From Candidatus Lutibacillus vidarii (GTDB lineage Bacteria > Actinomycetota > Actinomycetes > Actinomycetales > Dermatophilaceae), in contig JADKGA010000001.1 in assembly GCA_016717165.1 (NCBI GenBank), forward strand, positions 248,001-312,000: a stretch of 64,000 bases of DNA, in the 5' to 3' direction. The position numbers and the translations under genes are program-made. Shown here in pieces: positions 8,642 through 17,874 of the stretch (positions are counted from its first letter, which is position 1; the number at the start of each line of letters is the position of its first letter). The notes beneath the pieces are model-generated. The model did no database searches. It saw nothing but the letters and a program-made list of their open reading frames with translations, and was not told the DNA's origin.

Positions 8642-10177
8642 TCACAAGGCGACCGCACCGGTGGGGAGGAGGACCGAGAAGGTGGTCTCTCCAGGGGTGC
8701 CGCTGGCGGGGTCGGCCGTGCGGGTGTGCAGCTCGACATGGCCGCCATGGGCGGCGACGACGGCCGAGACGATGCTCAGGCCCAAGCCCGTCGAGCCACC
8801 GGCCCGGTTGCGGGAGGTGTCGCCGCGGGCAAAGCGCTCGAAGACGTGCGGGCGCAGCTCAGTGGGCACGCCGGGCCCGTTGTCGCTGACGGTGAGCTTG
8901 ACCCAGCCCGCGTCGCGGGCCAGGCCGGTGCGGATCCGGGTGCCGGCGGGGGTGTGCGCGCGGGCGTTGCCGAGGAGGTTGACGACGACCTGGTGCAGGC
9001 GGCCGCGGTCGCCGACGACCTCGACGGGCTCGTCGGGCAGGTCGAGCTCCCAGTGGTGCTCTGGGGCGGCGGCGTGGGCGTCGCTCACCGCGTCGACGAC
9101 CATCTGAGAGAGGTCGACCGCCGTGCGTTCCAACGGGCGGCCCGAGTCGAGCCGGGCGAGGAGGAGCAGGTCCTCGACAAGGCTGCCCATCCGTTTGGCC
9201 TCCGACTCGATGCGGCCCATCGCGTGGCTGACCGACTCCGGCACCGGGTCGCGCTCGCGGCGGGAGAGCTCGGCATACCCGCGGATCGAGGCGAGCGGAG
9301 TACGTAGCTCGTGGCTGGCGTCGGCGACGAACTGGCGGACCCGCTGCTCGCTACGGTGCCGCGCGGTGAGGGCGTTGTCGACGTGGTCGAGCAGGCCGTT
9401 GAGGGCGGCGCCGACCTGACCGACCTCGGTGCGCGGGTCGGTGTCGACCGCGGCAACCCGCTCGGGGAGGGCGACCTCGCCGGAGGACAGCGGCAGCGTG
9501 GAGACCCGAACGGCCGTCTCGGCGACCCGCTGGAGCGGGCGGAGGTTGCGGCGGACGAGCCACATGCCGAGCAGCCACATGACGACCAGGCCGGCGATCG
9601 TCCCGACGAGGATGACCACGGTCAGCGCGCCGATGGTGCGCTGCTGTGGACCGACGGCCAGGCCGACGACCCGCAGGTCACCGTCGAGCTCGCGCCCGGC
9701 CATGACCCGGTAGTCGCCGAGAGTGCCGCCGAGGTCGATGTCGACCGCCTCCTGGTCATCGCGGACCGTGGCGAGGACGGCGAGCTGGTCGGCCGTGAGG
9801 GCAACTCGAGCGCCGTCCGGGCCGGTCGCCGCCCCGGCGCCGGCGCCGGAGACGATCCGGGCCGAGAGACCGGCGTCGCCGGGGGCGCCCTGGAAGCCGC
9901 CGCCATTGTCGAGGCCGCCGCGCCCGCCTCCGGGCGGGGTGCGCTGGAGCGCGGTGCGCAGGTTCTGGTCGGTGGTGGTCGTGAGGTACCGGTTGAGGGT
10001 GACGACGGTGGCGGTCCCGATGGCTCCGGCGATGAGGGCGAAGAGCAGCAGCATCGAGACGATCAGCTTGGCGCGCAGCGTCCATCCGGCCGGGTGCCGC
10101 CAGGTGGACACGGTGGTCGTCATACCGGGGTGGCCCGTCATACCGGTGCTGGTCGTCATACCGGTCGAGCTCGTCAT
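8642..10177 (-). CDS. Sensor histidine kinase (HAMP, HisKA, HATPase)
   Basis: 511 residues. Domain order: short N-terminal tail with repeated TGMT units, TM1 (about 37-60), an extracytoplasmic sensor region with Gly-rich stretches (about 60-180), TM2 (about 183-208), HAMP, HisKA with the phospho-acceptor His at 289 (DASHELRTPLASIRGY), N box (LLGNARAHTP) and G boxes (DNGPGVP, GLGLSIV). It autophosphorylates and passes phosphate to the adjacent response regulator, whose stop is 7 nt upstream. It resembles the TcrY/PrrB-like kinases of actinobacteria. The signal is unknown. Several ATGs within the first 22 residues leave the exact start open. Confidence 0.93.
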   Translation of the reverse strand: MTSSTGMTTSTGMTGHPGMTTTVSTWRHPAGWTLRAKLIVSMLLLFALIAGAIGTATVVTLNRYLTTTTDQNLRTALQRTPPGGGRGGLDNGGGFQGAPGDAGLSARIVSGAGAGAATGPDGARVALTADQLAVLATVRDDQEAVDIDLGGTLGDYRVMAGRELDGDLRVVGLAVGPQQRTIGALTVVILVGTIAGLVVMWLLGMWLVRRNLRPLQRVAETAVRVSTLPLSSGEVALPERVAAVDTDPRTEVGQVGAALNGLLDHVDNALTARHRSEQRVRQFVADASHELRTPLASIRGYAELSRRERDPVPESVSHAMGRIESEAKRMGSLVEDLLLLARLDSGRPLERTAVDLSQMVVDAVSDAHAAAPEHHWELDLPDEPVEVVGDRGRLHQVVVNLLGNARAHTPAGTRIRTGLARDAGWVKLTVSDNGPGVPTELRPHVFERFARGDTSRNRAGGSTGLGLSIVSAVVAAHGGHVELHTRTADPASGTPGETTFSVLLPTGAVAL

Positions 10178-10184
10178 GCCGGGC

Positions 10185-10910
10185 TCACTCGGCGGGCTTG
10201 AGGACGTAACCCACGCCGCGGACCGTGTGGATCATCGGCGCGCGGCCGGCGTCGATCTTCTTGCGGAGGTAGGAGATATAGAGCTCGACGACATTGGCCT
10301 GGCCGCCGAAGTCGTAGTTCCAGACCCGGTCGAGGATCTGCGACTTGGAGAGCACCCGCTTGGGGTTGCGCATGAGGTAGCGGAGCAGCTCGAACTCGGT
10401 GGCGGTCAGGCCGATCTCGGCGTCGCCGCGCTTGACCTCGTGGCTGTCCTCGTCGAGGGAGAGGTCGCCGACGATGAGGCGCGAGTCGGTCTCGTCCTGG
10501 GCGGTGATGGTGCTGCGGCGCATGAGCGCGCGGACCCGGGCGACGACCTCCTCGAGGCTGAACGGCTTGGTGACATAGTCGTCGCCGCCCGCGGTGAGGC
10601 CGGCGACGCGGTCCTCGACGGCGTCGCGGGCGGTGAGGAAGAGGACCGGGATGCGCGGGTCGTGCTCCCGCATGCGGCGCAGGACGCCGAGGCCGTCGAC
10701 GTCGGGGAGCATCCAGTCGAGGATGACGACATCGGGGCTGAACTCGCGAGCCTCGCGGACCGCGGTCATGCCGGTCATGGCGGTCTTGACGTCCCAGCCC
10801 TCGTAGCGCAGCGCCATGCTCAGCAGCTCGGTGAGGTTCCGCTCGTCGTCGACGACGAGGACTCGGGGCGCGGTGCCATCGGGGCGGGTCAGCGTGGGGC
10901 CGGTGCTCAT
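10185..10910 (-). CDS. OmpR-family response regulator
   Basis: 241 residues from ATG 10910 (MSTGPTLTRPDG); 23 further upstream codons are open but unlike the family. The receiver domain has DD at 21-22, phospho-acceptor Asp 65 (VVILDWMLPDVDG) and Lys 115 (YVTKPFS). The C-terminal winged helix ends with YISYLRKKIDAG and TVRGVGYVLKP. It resembles the TcrX-type regulators. It is the first gene of a two-gene operon with the kinase. A perfect 19-bp palindrome lies about 70 bp upstream. Confidence 0.95.
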   Translation of the reverse strand: MSTGPTLTRPDGTAPRVLVVDDERNLTELLSMALRYEGWDVKTAMTGMTAVREAREFSPDVVILDWMLPDVDGLGVLRRMREHDPRIPVLFLTARDAVEDRVAGLTAGGDDYVTKPFSLEEVVARVRALMRRSTITAQDETDSRLIVGDLSLDEDSHEVKRGDAEIGLTATEFELLRYLMRNPKRVLSKSQILDRVWNYDFGGQANVVELYISYLRKKIDAGRAPMIHTVRGVGYVLKPAE

Positions 10911-10978
10911 GGGTCCAGTCTGGCCCGCGACCGCTGTGCAGATGCCTTTGCCTTCCTGTGCCCTTCCTGTGAACCCCA

Positions 10979-11019
10979 CAAAGACACACCTTTAGAACGC
11001 TTCTAAAGGTGTGTCTTTG
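10979..11019. terminator. Perfect 19-bp palindrome between the MarR gene and the response regulator gene
   Basis: CAAAGACACACCTTTAGAA (10979-10997) is followed by a 3-nt loop and its exact complement (11001-11019). It is AT-rich for this genome. It could terminate the marR transcript (stop at 11065), although no T-tract follows. It could instead be a regulatory site for the two-component operon whose start is at 10910. Confidence 0.55.
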
Positions 11020-11064
11020 CAATAGGGGTATGGGAGTAGACCAATCAATCCCCCGAGGGGTGGG

Positions 11065-11658
11065 TCAGGGGGACTTGGCGAGGGTGGTCCCGTGCTGCTC
11101 GTAGGCGTCGGTCAACAGCTCGAGGAAGCGTATGACGACGTCGACCTCCTCGGGCGTGAAGGCGTCGAGCACCTCGGCGGTGAGCATGCCCAGCGGCGCG
11201 AAGAACTCCTGCCCGACCTCGCGGGCCTCCTCGCTGTGGTGCAGGTGCACCTTGCGCCGGTCCGCGCTGTCCCGGCTACGTGTCGCGTGGTTGAGCCGCT
11301 CGAGCCGGTCGATCACCGCCGTCGTCGCGCCCGAGGTGAGGTTGAGCCGGTCCTGCAGCTCGCTCGCGGTCAGCGGAGCCCCCTGCGCCTCGGCGTCCAT
11401 GATGTGGATCAGTGCGCTGAGGTCGGTGTGGTGCACGCCGTGTGTCGAGGCGAAGACGCTAACGATGTGGTCGCCGTGCACCTGGAGCCGGCGGAGCAGC
11501 GTCCCGATGGCTCGCTGCTGCTCCGACCGGCCCGGCAGGCCCGGCCGGGCCGGCTGGCCCGGCCGACCCTGCTGGTCTGGCCGGCCCTGCTGGTCTGGCC
11601 GGCCCTGCTCGTCTGGCCGACCCTGAAGACCCTGCGTCACGGTGACATGATGCCGCAT
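11065..11658 (-). CDS. MarR-family transcriptional regulator with collagen-like N-terminal tail
   Basis: 197 residues from ATG 11658 (MRHHVTVTQ). Residues about 12-42 are a proline/glycine/glutamine low-complexity stretch of repeated QGRPDQ units. A MarR winged helix follows: LSALIHIMDAEAQ, LTASELQDRLNLTSGATT, RSRDSADRRKVHLH. The gene is divergent from the MMPL transporter with a 71-bp gap that holds two inverted repeats. By analogy with such pairs it probably represses the transporter and itself and is released by a ligand. The tail is encoded by 18-bp DNA repeats. Confidence 0.9.
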   Translation of the reverse strand: MRHHVTVTQGLQGRPDEQGRPDQQGRPDQQGRPGQPARPGLPGRSEQQRAIGTLLRRLQVHGDHIVSVFASTHGVHHTDLSALIHIMDAEAQGAPLTASELQDRLNLTSGATTAVIDRLERLNHATRSRDSADRRKVHLHHSEEAREVGQEFFAPLGMLTAEVLDAFTPEEVDVVIRFLELLTDAYEQHGTTLAKSP

Positions 11659-11667
11659 CGCATTTGA

Positions 11668-11693
11668 CTTGACAATCAAGATACTGAAGTATC
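11668..11693. promoter_or_regulatory. Candidate MarR operator/promoter for the marR-mmpL pair
   Basis: Two adjacent inverted repeats, CTTGA-CAA-TCAAG (11668-11680) and GATAC-TGAA-GTATC (11680-11693), lie in the divergent gap. TTGACA at 11670 with TATCGA about 15 bp later could be a plus-strand promoter, placing the operator over the core elements. Confidence 0.6.
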
Positions 11694-11729
11694 GAGACAC
11701 TCTGCTGTGAAGAGACCGAGGAGTGTCCA

Positions 11730-13933
11730 ATGTCAGACCGTGCGTTCGCCCACGCAGTGACCGGCCGGTGGGGAGCCCGGATCACCGCCTTGGCCTTCGT
11801 CGTGCTCGCCGGAGTCCTCCTCGGCGGGTCCTTCGCGGCCACCAAGGCCGATCCGGGTCAGGGCGCGCTGCCGGACACTGTCCAGTCGGTCCGCGCCAAG
11901 GCCCTCGCCGCGCAGCTGCCGGGCGCCAAGGTCAACCCCGCGATCGTGGTCATCTCCAAGGGTGGCGCCGTCATCTCCCCGACGGAGGTGGCTGCGCTAG
12001 CCGAGGTGGGTGCCAAGCTCACCACCGAGTTCGGTATGTCGGCCGACGCCCCCAGTGGTTCCGCGGGTGCCGGCGGTACCGGGAGTGCCGGTGGCGCCGG
12101 TGGCGCAACGGGCGGGGCAGCAGGGACAGGCGGCCCCGGCGCAGGCGGGCCTCCTGGCGCCATACCGTCGCAGGACGGCAAGGCCGTCCTCCTCGCCGTA
12201 CCGCTGGACTCGGCACTGGCGGTCGACAAGCTGGCCCAGACCGTCGAGTCGATGCGCGACCGGCTCGCCGAGCAGCTCCCCGACGGCATGACCGCCGAGG
12301 TCACCGGGGGTGCGGGCTTCGTCGCGGATATCTCCCGCGTCTTCGAGGGGGCCAACACCCGACTGCTCGCCGCAACCGCAGGCATCGTGGCCATCCTCCT
12401 CATCGTCACGTACCGCTCGCCGATCCTGTGGCTCGTGCCGCTCTTCGTCATCGGGTCCGCCGACCAGATGGGTGCCCAGCTGACCAAGATCGTCTCCGGG
12501 GCGACCGGCTGGCAGATCAGCGAGCAGACCACCGGCATCGCCAGCGTCCTGGTCTTCGGTGCCGGCACGAACTACGCCCTGCTCCTCATCGCCCGCTACC
12601 GCGAGGAGCTGCGCCGCAACCCCGACCACCGCGCGGCGATGCGCCGGGCCGTCACCAGGGCGGCCGAGCCGATCATCGGCAGCGCCCTGACCGTCGCGGT
12701 CTCCCTGCTCACCCTCAGCCTGGCCATCGACGGCGGCATCCGGTCTATCGGCTGGACCAGCGCCCTCGGAGTGCTCGTCGTCCTCGTCGCGGTCCTCGTC
12801 GTCCTCCCGGCGGCGATGGTCCTCTTCGGTCGGCGGCTGTTCTGGCCGTTCATCCCGCGGCTCGGCGACCCCGACCCGACCGAGCAGGGCATCTGGAGCA
12901 AGGTCGCCGGCGCCGTCGTCCGGCGCCCGCACGTCATCGGCATCGCCGCGACCCTCGTCCTGGTCGCCATGGCGTCGGGCCTGTTCGGCGCCCGGGTGGG
13001 CCTGAGCCAGACCGAGCAGTTCCGGGTCGACGCCGAGTCGGTCCGTGGGTTGGAGACCATCGCGGCGCACTTCCCCGCCGGGTCGGCCTCGCCGGTCCAG
13101 GTCATCGTCTCCGAGGCGGCCGGCGCCGAGACCGCTCGGGTCGTCGGTGCCGTGCCCGGCGTGGAGTCGGCGCGAGTCGTCGACTCCGGGTCCGGCCTGG
13201 CCCGCGTCGACGCCGTCCTCACCGACGTCGGTGGGACCTCGGCGAGCGAGGACGCGGTGCGCGCGATCCGGACCGCCGTGGCCGGCATACCGGGTGCGGA
13301 CGCCGCCGTGGGAGGTGACGTGGCCGCCCTCGTCGACCAGCAGGACGCCGCCCAGCGGGACCAGCGGGTCATCGCCCCGCTGATCCTCGTCATCGTCTTC
13401 CTCATCCTCGTCGGGCTGCTGCGGGCCCTCGTCGCGCCGGTCATCCTCATCGCGACGGTCGTCCTCAGCTACTTCGCCGCGCTCGGCGCGTCATACGTGG
13501 CGTTCGTCCGCGTCCTGGGCTTCCCGGCGCTGGACACCTCGGTGCCGCTGCTCGCGTTCCTCTTCCTCGTCGCGCTCGGGGTCGACTACAACATCTTCAT
13601 CATGACCCGCGCGCGGGAGGAGGCCGGCGTCATCGGTACGACCCCGGCATCGTCCGAGCGATCGCGGTCACCGGTGGCGTCATCACCAGCGCGGGCGTCC
13701 TCCTGGCCGCCGTCTTCACCGTGCTCGGGGTGCTCCCGCTGGTCGCCCTCGGCCAGATCGGTGTCATCGTCGGCTTTGGCGTGCTCCTCGACACCCTGCT
13801 GGTCCGCACCATCCTCGTCCCGGCGCTGGTGCGCCTCGCCGGCGACCGGGTGTGGTGGCCGAGCCGGCTGCGCAGCCCGGACCACGCGAACGAGGGTCCC
13901 AGCGCAAGCGCCGAGACCCCCGTTCGGGTATGA
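11730..13933 (+). CDS. MMPL-family RND transporter, one probable artefactual frameshift
   Basis: About 734 residues from ATG 11730, preceded by GAGGAGTG. It has the two-fold MMPL architecture: TM1, a large extracytoplasmic loop (with a Gly/Ala-rich segment near residues 105-145), a bundle of membrane helices, a second loop, and a second bundle with the conserved LGVDYNIFIMTRAREE. The frame breaks at the CCCCGG run 13642-13647. Adding one base gives TTPGIVRAIAVTGGVITSAG and continues to ASAETPVRV at 13933. MMPL proteins export lipids, siderophores or drugs using the proton gradient; this one's substrate is unknown. The divergent MarR gene suggests inducible efflux. Confidence 0.9.
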
Positions 13934-13939
13934 CGGTCG

Positions 13940-13972
13940 GGCCAGCCGGTCAAGCCATCCGACCGGCTGGCC
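13940..13972. terminator. Bidirectional terminator between the MMPL gene and pckG
   Basis: A perfect 12-bp inverted repeat GGCCAGCCGGTC / GACCGGCTGGCC with a 9-nt loop sits between two converging genes. Confidence 0.85.
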
Positions 13973-13978
13973 GACCGG

Positions 13979-15775
13979 TCAGGCCAGCCGGGCCTTGAGG
14001 CCTTCGAGCTCGGCCCGCAGCTGCTCGGGGAGTCGGTCGCCGATCTTGGCGAACCACTCCTCGATCAGCGGCAGCTCGGCGCGCCACTCGTCGACGTCCA
14101 CGGCGACCGCCTTGGCGATATCGTCCGGCGCCATGTCGAGGCCCTCGGTGTCGATCGCGCCAGGGGCCGGGACCAGCCCGACCGGCGTCTCCACCGCGTC
14201 GGCCTCGCCCTCGAGCCGCTCGACGACCCACTTGAGGACGCGGCTGTTGTCACCGAAGCCGGGCCACAGCCAGTGGCCGTCCTTGTCCTTGCGGAACCAG
14301 TTGACCTGGTAGATCTTCGGCAGCTTCGACTCGTCGGCCTGCTTGCCGATGGTGATCCAGTGGCCCATGTAGTCACCGGCGTGGTAGCCGATGAACGGGA
14401 GCATGGCCATCGGGTCGCGGCGCACGACGCCGACCGCACCGGTCGCCGCGGCGGTCGTCTCCGAGGACAGGGTCGCCCCGACGAAGGTGCCGTGCACCCA
14501 GTTGCGCGACTCGTAGACCAGCGGCACCGTCGACGCGCGACGCCCACCGAAGAGGATCGCGGAGATCGGGACACCGTCGGGGTTGTCGTACTCGGCCGCG
14601 ATCATCGGGCACTGCTTGGCCGGGGTGGTGAACCGGCTGTTCGGGTGCGACGACAGCTCCCCGTTGTCCGGGGTCCAGTCGCGGTTCTTCCAGTCGGTCA
14701 GGTGCGCCGGCTTCTCCTTGGAGATGCCCTCCCACCACACGTCGCCGTCGTCGGTGCGGGCGACATTGGTGAAGATCGAGTTGCCCTTCTCGATCGTCCG
14801 CATCGCCATGGGGTTGGTCGACATACCGGTGCCGGGGGCGACGCCGAAGAGACCGAACTCGGGGTTGACGGCATACAGCCGACCGTCGGGACCGAAGCGC
14901 ATCCAGGAGATGTCGTCGCCGATCATTTCGGCTTTCCAACCGGGAATGGTCGGCTCGAGCATCGCGAGGTTGGTCTTGCCGCACTGGCTCGGGAAGGCGC
15001 CGGCGATGTAGTGGACCTTCCCCTTCGGGGAGGTCAGCTTGAGGATGAGCATGTGCTCGGCCATCCAGCCGTCGTCGCGGGCCATGGCCGAGGCGATGCG
15101 CAGCGCGTAGCACTTCTTGCCCAGCAGCGCGTTGCCGCCATACCCCGAACCGAATGACCAGATCTCGCGGGTCTCCGGGAAGTGGGCGATGTACTTGGTG
15201 TCATTGCACGGCCACGGCACGTCCGCCTCGCCGTCGGCGAGCGGGGCGCCGACCGAGTGCAGCCCCTTGACGTAGTCCGCGTCGATCTCCTCCATCTTGG
15301 CCAGGACCGGGGTGCCGATGCGGGCCATGATGTTCATGTTGACGACGACATACGCCGAGTCGGTGAGCTCGACACCGAACATCGGGACGGTCGCGTTGAG
15401 GTGACCCATGACGAAGGGGATGACGTACATGACGCGACCCTTCATGCAGCCGCGGTAGAGGTCGGTCATCGTCGCCTTGAGCGCGGCCGGGTCGATCCAG
15501 TTGTTCGTCGGGCCGGCGTCCTCCTCCTTCTCGGAGGCGATATAGGTGCGGTCCTCGACGCGGGCGACGTCGCTCGGGGAGGACGCGCACCAGAACGAGT
15601 TCGGCTTCAGCTCGTCGTTGAGGCGCACGAAGGTGCCGCTGTTGACGAGGGCCTGGTTGAGGGAGTCGATCTCCTCAGGAGACCCGGTGACCCAGTGCAC
15701 CGAGTCGGGCTGGCACAGCTCGGCGACCTCGGCGACCCAGGCCGCCAGAGCCGCGTGCGTGGTGGGGGCTGACAT
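13979..15775 (-). CDS. pckG: Phosphoenolpyruvate carboxykinase (GTP)
   Basis: 598 residues, the normal length for GTP-dependent PEPCK. The start at ATG 15775 is preceded by GGAAAGGGATGA. The enzyme converts oxaloacetate and GTP to phosphoenolpyruvate, GDP and CO2 at the entry to gluconeogenesis. Visible signatures: the P-loop with reactive cysteine (AGAFPSQCGKTNLAM, Cys265, Lys267), the metal-binding region (MIGDDISWMRFGPDG) and LFGGRRASTVPLVYE. It is flanked by terminators and the tRNA-Arg spacer, so it is probably transcribed alone. Confidence 0.98.
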   Translation of the reverse strand: MSAPTTHAALAAWVAEVAELCQPDSVHWVTGSPEEIDSLNQALVNSGTFVRLNDELKPNSFWCASSPSDVARVEDRTYIASEKEEDAGPTNNWIDPAALKATMTDLYRGCMKGRVMYVIPFVMGHLNATVPMFGVELTDSAYVVVNMNIMARIGTPVLAKMEEIDADYVKGLHSVGAPLADGEADVPWPCNDTKYIAHFPETREIWSFGSGYGGNALLGKKCYALRIASAMARDDGWMAEHMLILKLTSPKGKVHYIAGAFPSQCGKTNLAMLEPTIPGWKAEMIGDDISWMRFGPDGRLYAVNPEFGLFGVAPGTGMSTNPMAMRTIEKGNSIFTNVARTDDGDVWWEGISKEKPAHLTDWKNRDWTPDNGELSSHPNSRFTTPAKQCPMIAAEYDNPDGVPISAILFGGRRASTVPLVYESRNWVHGTFVGATLSSETTAAATGAVGVVRRDPMAMLPFIGYHAGDYMGHWITIGKQADESKLPKIYQVNWFRKDKDGHWLWPGFGDNSRVLKWVVERLEGEADAVETPVGLVPAPGAIDTEGLDMAPDDIAKAVAVDVDEWRAELPLIEEWFAKIGDRLPEQLRAELEGLKARLA

Positions 15776-16184
15776 GGTGATAGATCATCCCTTTCCCGCA
15801 ACGCGCGACCGCGGAGCGCGTGCGGTTCGTCGGTCGCTCCAGGACGGGCTGGAACTCGGCGCGGCCTCCGAGGTGCCCACTGTCAGAGCGGGTGGATCTG
15901 ATGCCTCTACCGTACGCGGCGCGCCATCGGCCGCGACAGCGGGCCTAGGTCCTGGGAGCCCCCCGGGGGCCGGTTGTGCGGAACGTCATACGGTCGCTGG
16001 TTGGTGGGGGGTGGGCTGGGGGGTGCGCCGACGTCGCCCCCTTCTCCGGTATGCCGGTCCGCGGTGCATGGCGACGGTCGCCGTCGACGCTGCGCCGGTA
16101 TGCCGACCCGGCGATTTCCGCGGGCCCGCAGGCACGCGGTAAGGTGGTGCGCTGTTGCGAGCGGCGATCCCGAGCGCAACACCT
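15776..16184. other. 409-bp gene-free spacer: pckG and tRNA-Arg promoters
   Basis: No credible ORF. It must contain the minus-strand pckG promoter and the plus-strand tRNA promoter, but neither is clear enough to place. Two copies of CGGTATGCCG lie at about 16050 and 16097. Confidence 0.6.
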
Positions 16185-16257
16185 GCGCCCGTAGCTCAAC
16201 GGATAGAGCATCTGACTACGGATCAGAAGGTTAGGGGTTCGAATCCCTTCGGGCGCG
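16185..16257 (+). tRNA. tRNA-Arg(ACG), island attachment site candidate
   Basis: A 73-nt cloverleaf with acceptor arms GCGCCCG / CGGGCGC, discriminator G, and anticodon loop CTACGGA with anticodon ACG. No encoded CCA. A tyrosine-integrase remnant starts 75 nt downstream facing it, the usual layout when an element integrates at a tRNA 3' end. No second copy of the tRNA 3' end was found in the window. Confidence 0.96.
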
Positions 16258-16280
16258 CTCTGTGTTGAGACAGAAGAGAA

Positions 16281-16317
16281 ACGGCCTCTGACCAGCGGAA
16301 ATGTGGTCAGGGGCCGT
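16281..16317. terminator. Hairpin after tRNA-Arg / integrase
   Basis: Inverted repeat ACGGCCTCTGACCA / TGGTCAGGGGCCGT with one G-T pair, between the tRNA and the integrase stop. Confidence 0.75.
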
Positions 16318-16331
16318 CATCGTCCGGGGTC

Positions 16332-16914
16332 TCAGAGAGGTTCCTCAGGGGCCGTCTGAGAGGCCGCGTCGGGGTGTTGGGGAAGGAACGGGGAAGGAAC
16401 CGCGCCAGGCGAGGGTCGCAAGGCCCCGGCGATCTGCTCGGCCGCACGCTGGCCCAGCTGGACGCTGACATGCGAGTACAGGTCGGCGGTGACCGACATC
16501 TGCGAGTGCCCGAGCCGGTCGGAGACGACCTTCATGTCCACCCCGGCGGCCAGGGCGATGCTGGCGTTGGTGTGGCGCAGGTCGTGCAGGCGGATGGGTG
16601 GTAGCCCGGCGTCGGCGGCCAGGGCCTGGAAGTGTCGGGTGACGTACTCGGGCCGGAGCGCGGTGCCGTCCTCGCGGGTGAAGACCAGCCCGGTGTCCGT
16701 CCAGCCTTGGCCCCAGGTGTGGCGCTCGACATCCTGGGCGTCCCGGTGTCGGCGCAGCAGTGCGGTGGTGTCGGCGTCCAGCGGGACGACTCGGGCGCCC
16801 CGCTTCGTCTTCGGGGTGCCCAGCACGGAACGCCCGCGGACCTCGGTGATCTGTTGGGTGACGACCAGGAAGCCCGAGGCCATGTCGACGTCCTCCCAGC
16901 GCAGGCCCATCGCC
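16332..16914 (-). pseudogene. Tyrosine recombinase (integrase), 5' part removed by IS256-A
   Basis: Only the catalytic C-terminal part remains, from MGLRWEDVDMASGFLVV to QTAPEEPL. The recombinase residues are present: HDLRHTNASIALAAGV (His-x-x-Arg) and LGHSQMSVTADLYSHV (with the nucleophilic Tyr). The IS256-family element at 16915 cuts off the N-terminal core-binding domain. The 40 or so residues upstream in the same open frame are antisense IS256 sequence, not integrase. This was probably the integrase of the element that entered at tRNA-Arg. It should now be inactive. Confidence 0.9.
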
Positions 16915-17874
16915 GGGGCTGTCCGCCGAACGGTGTTTCCGGCCTGACACGCCAGCGTGGCTGGTGAGGAAGGTTGGTCACTGATGACCGAGACAATGTC
17001 GAGTGTGAGCTCGATGCCCAAGGAAGCTAGGAAGGTGCGGTCGTCCACGGCGACGGCCAGCGAGCGTGCCGCGATCGGTCAGCTGGTCCGTGCGGCCCGG
17101 GAACGGGGTGAGGACATCACCGGCCCGGACGGGTTGCTCAAATCTATCACCGCGACCGTGTTGGAGGCGGCGTTGGAGGAGGAGATGACCGACCATCTCG
17201 GGCACGCCAAGCACAAGGCGCCTGAGGGTGGGGCGGCCAACATCCGCAACGGACCCGGTCCAAGACGGTGCTCACGGACGCTGCTGGTCAGGTGCGGATC
17301 GAGGTGCCCCGGGACCGGGCCGGTACGTTCGAACCGGTCATCGTGGCCAAGCGTCAGAAGCGCCTGTCGGACGTGGATGCGGTCGCGATCTCGCTGTTCG
17401 CCAAGGGTCTGACCACCGGGGAGATATCGGCGCACTTCCGGGAGGTGTATGGCGCGTCGATCGGGAAGGACACGATCAGTCGGATCACCGACACGGTCGT
17501 CGAGGAGATGCAGTCGTGGACCTCGCGGCCATTGCAGGCGGTGTACGCGGCGGTGTTCATCGACGCGATCTACGTCAAGGTCCGTGACGGCCAGGTGGGT
17601 AACCACCCGTTCTACGCGGCGATCGGGGTTGATCTGAACGGCCGCCGGGACGTGCTGGGCCTGTGGGCCGGCCACGGCGGCGGGGAGAGCGCGAAGCTCT
17701 GGATGAGCGTGCTCACCGATCTGCGTAACCGAGGCGTCCGGGACATCTTCTTCGTCGTCTGTCCTGAGTTGGGTCACATCGTGCCATCTTGCACAGCGGC
17801 AGGGCTGTGACCTGCGGTGATATGGTCCCGGAGTGTGTCGCCAAGGCACTAATTGGGCTCGGTAGGATGCGTCG

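Noticed and set aside
11540..11626. CRISPR-like short repeats (CTGGTCTGGCCGGCCCTG)
   Set aside because: The units are directly adjacent with no spacers and encode the QGRPDQ repeats of the MarR protein.
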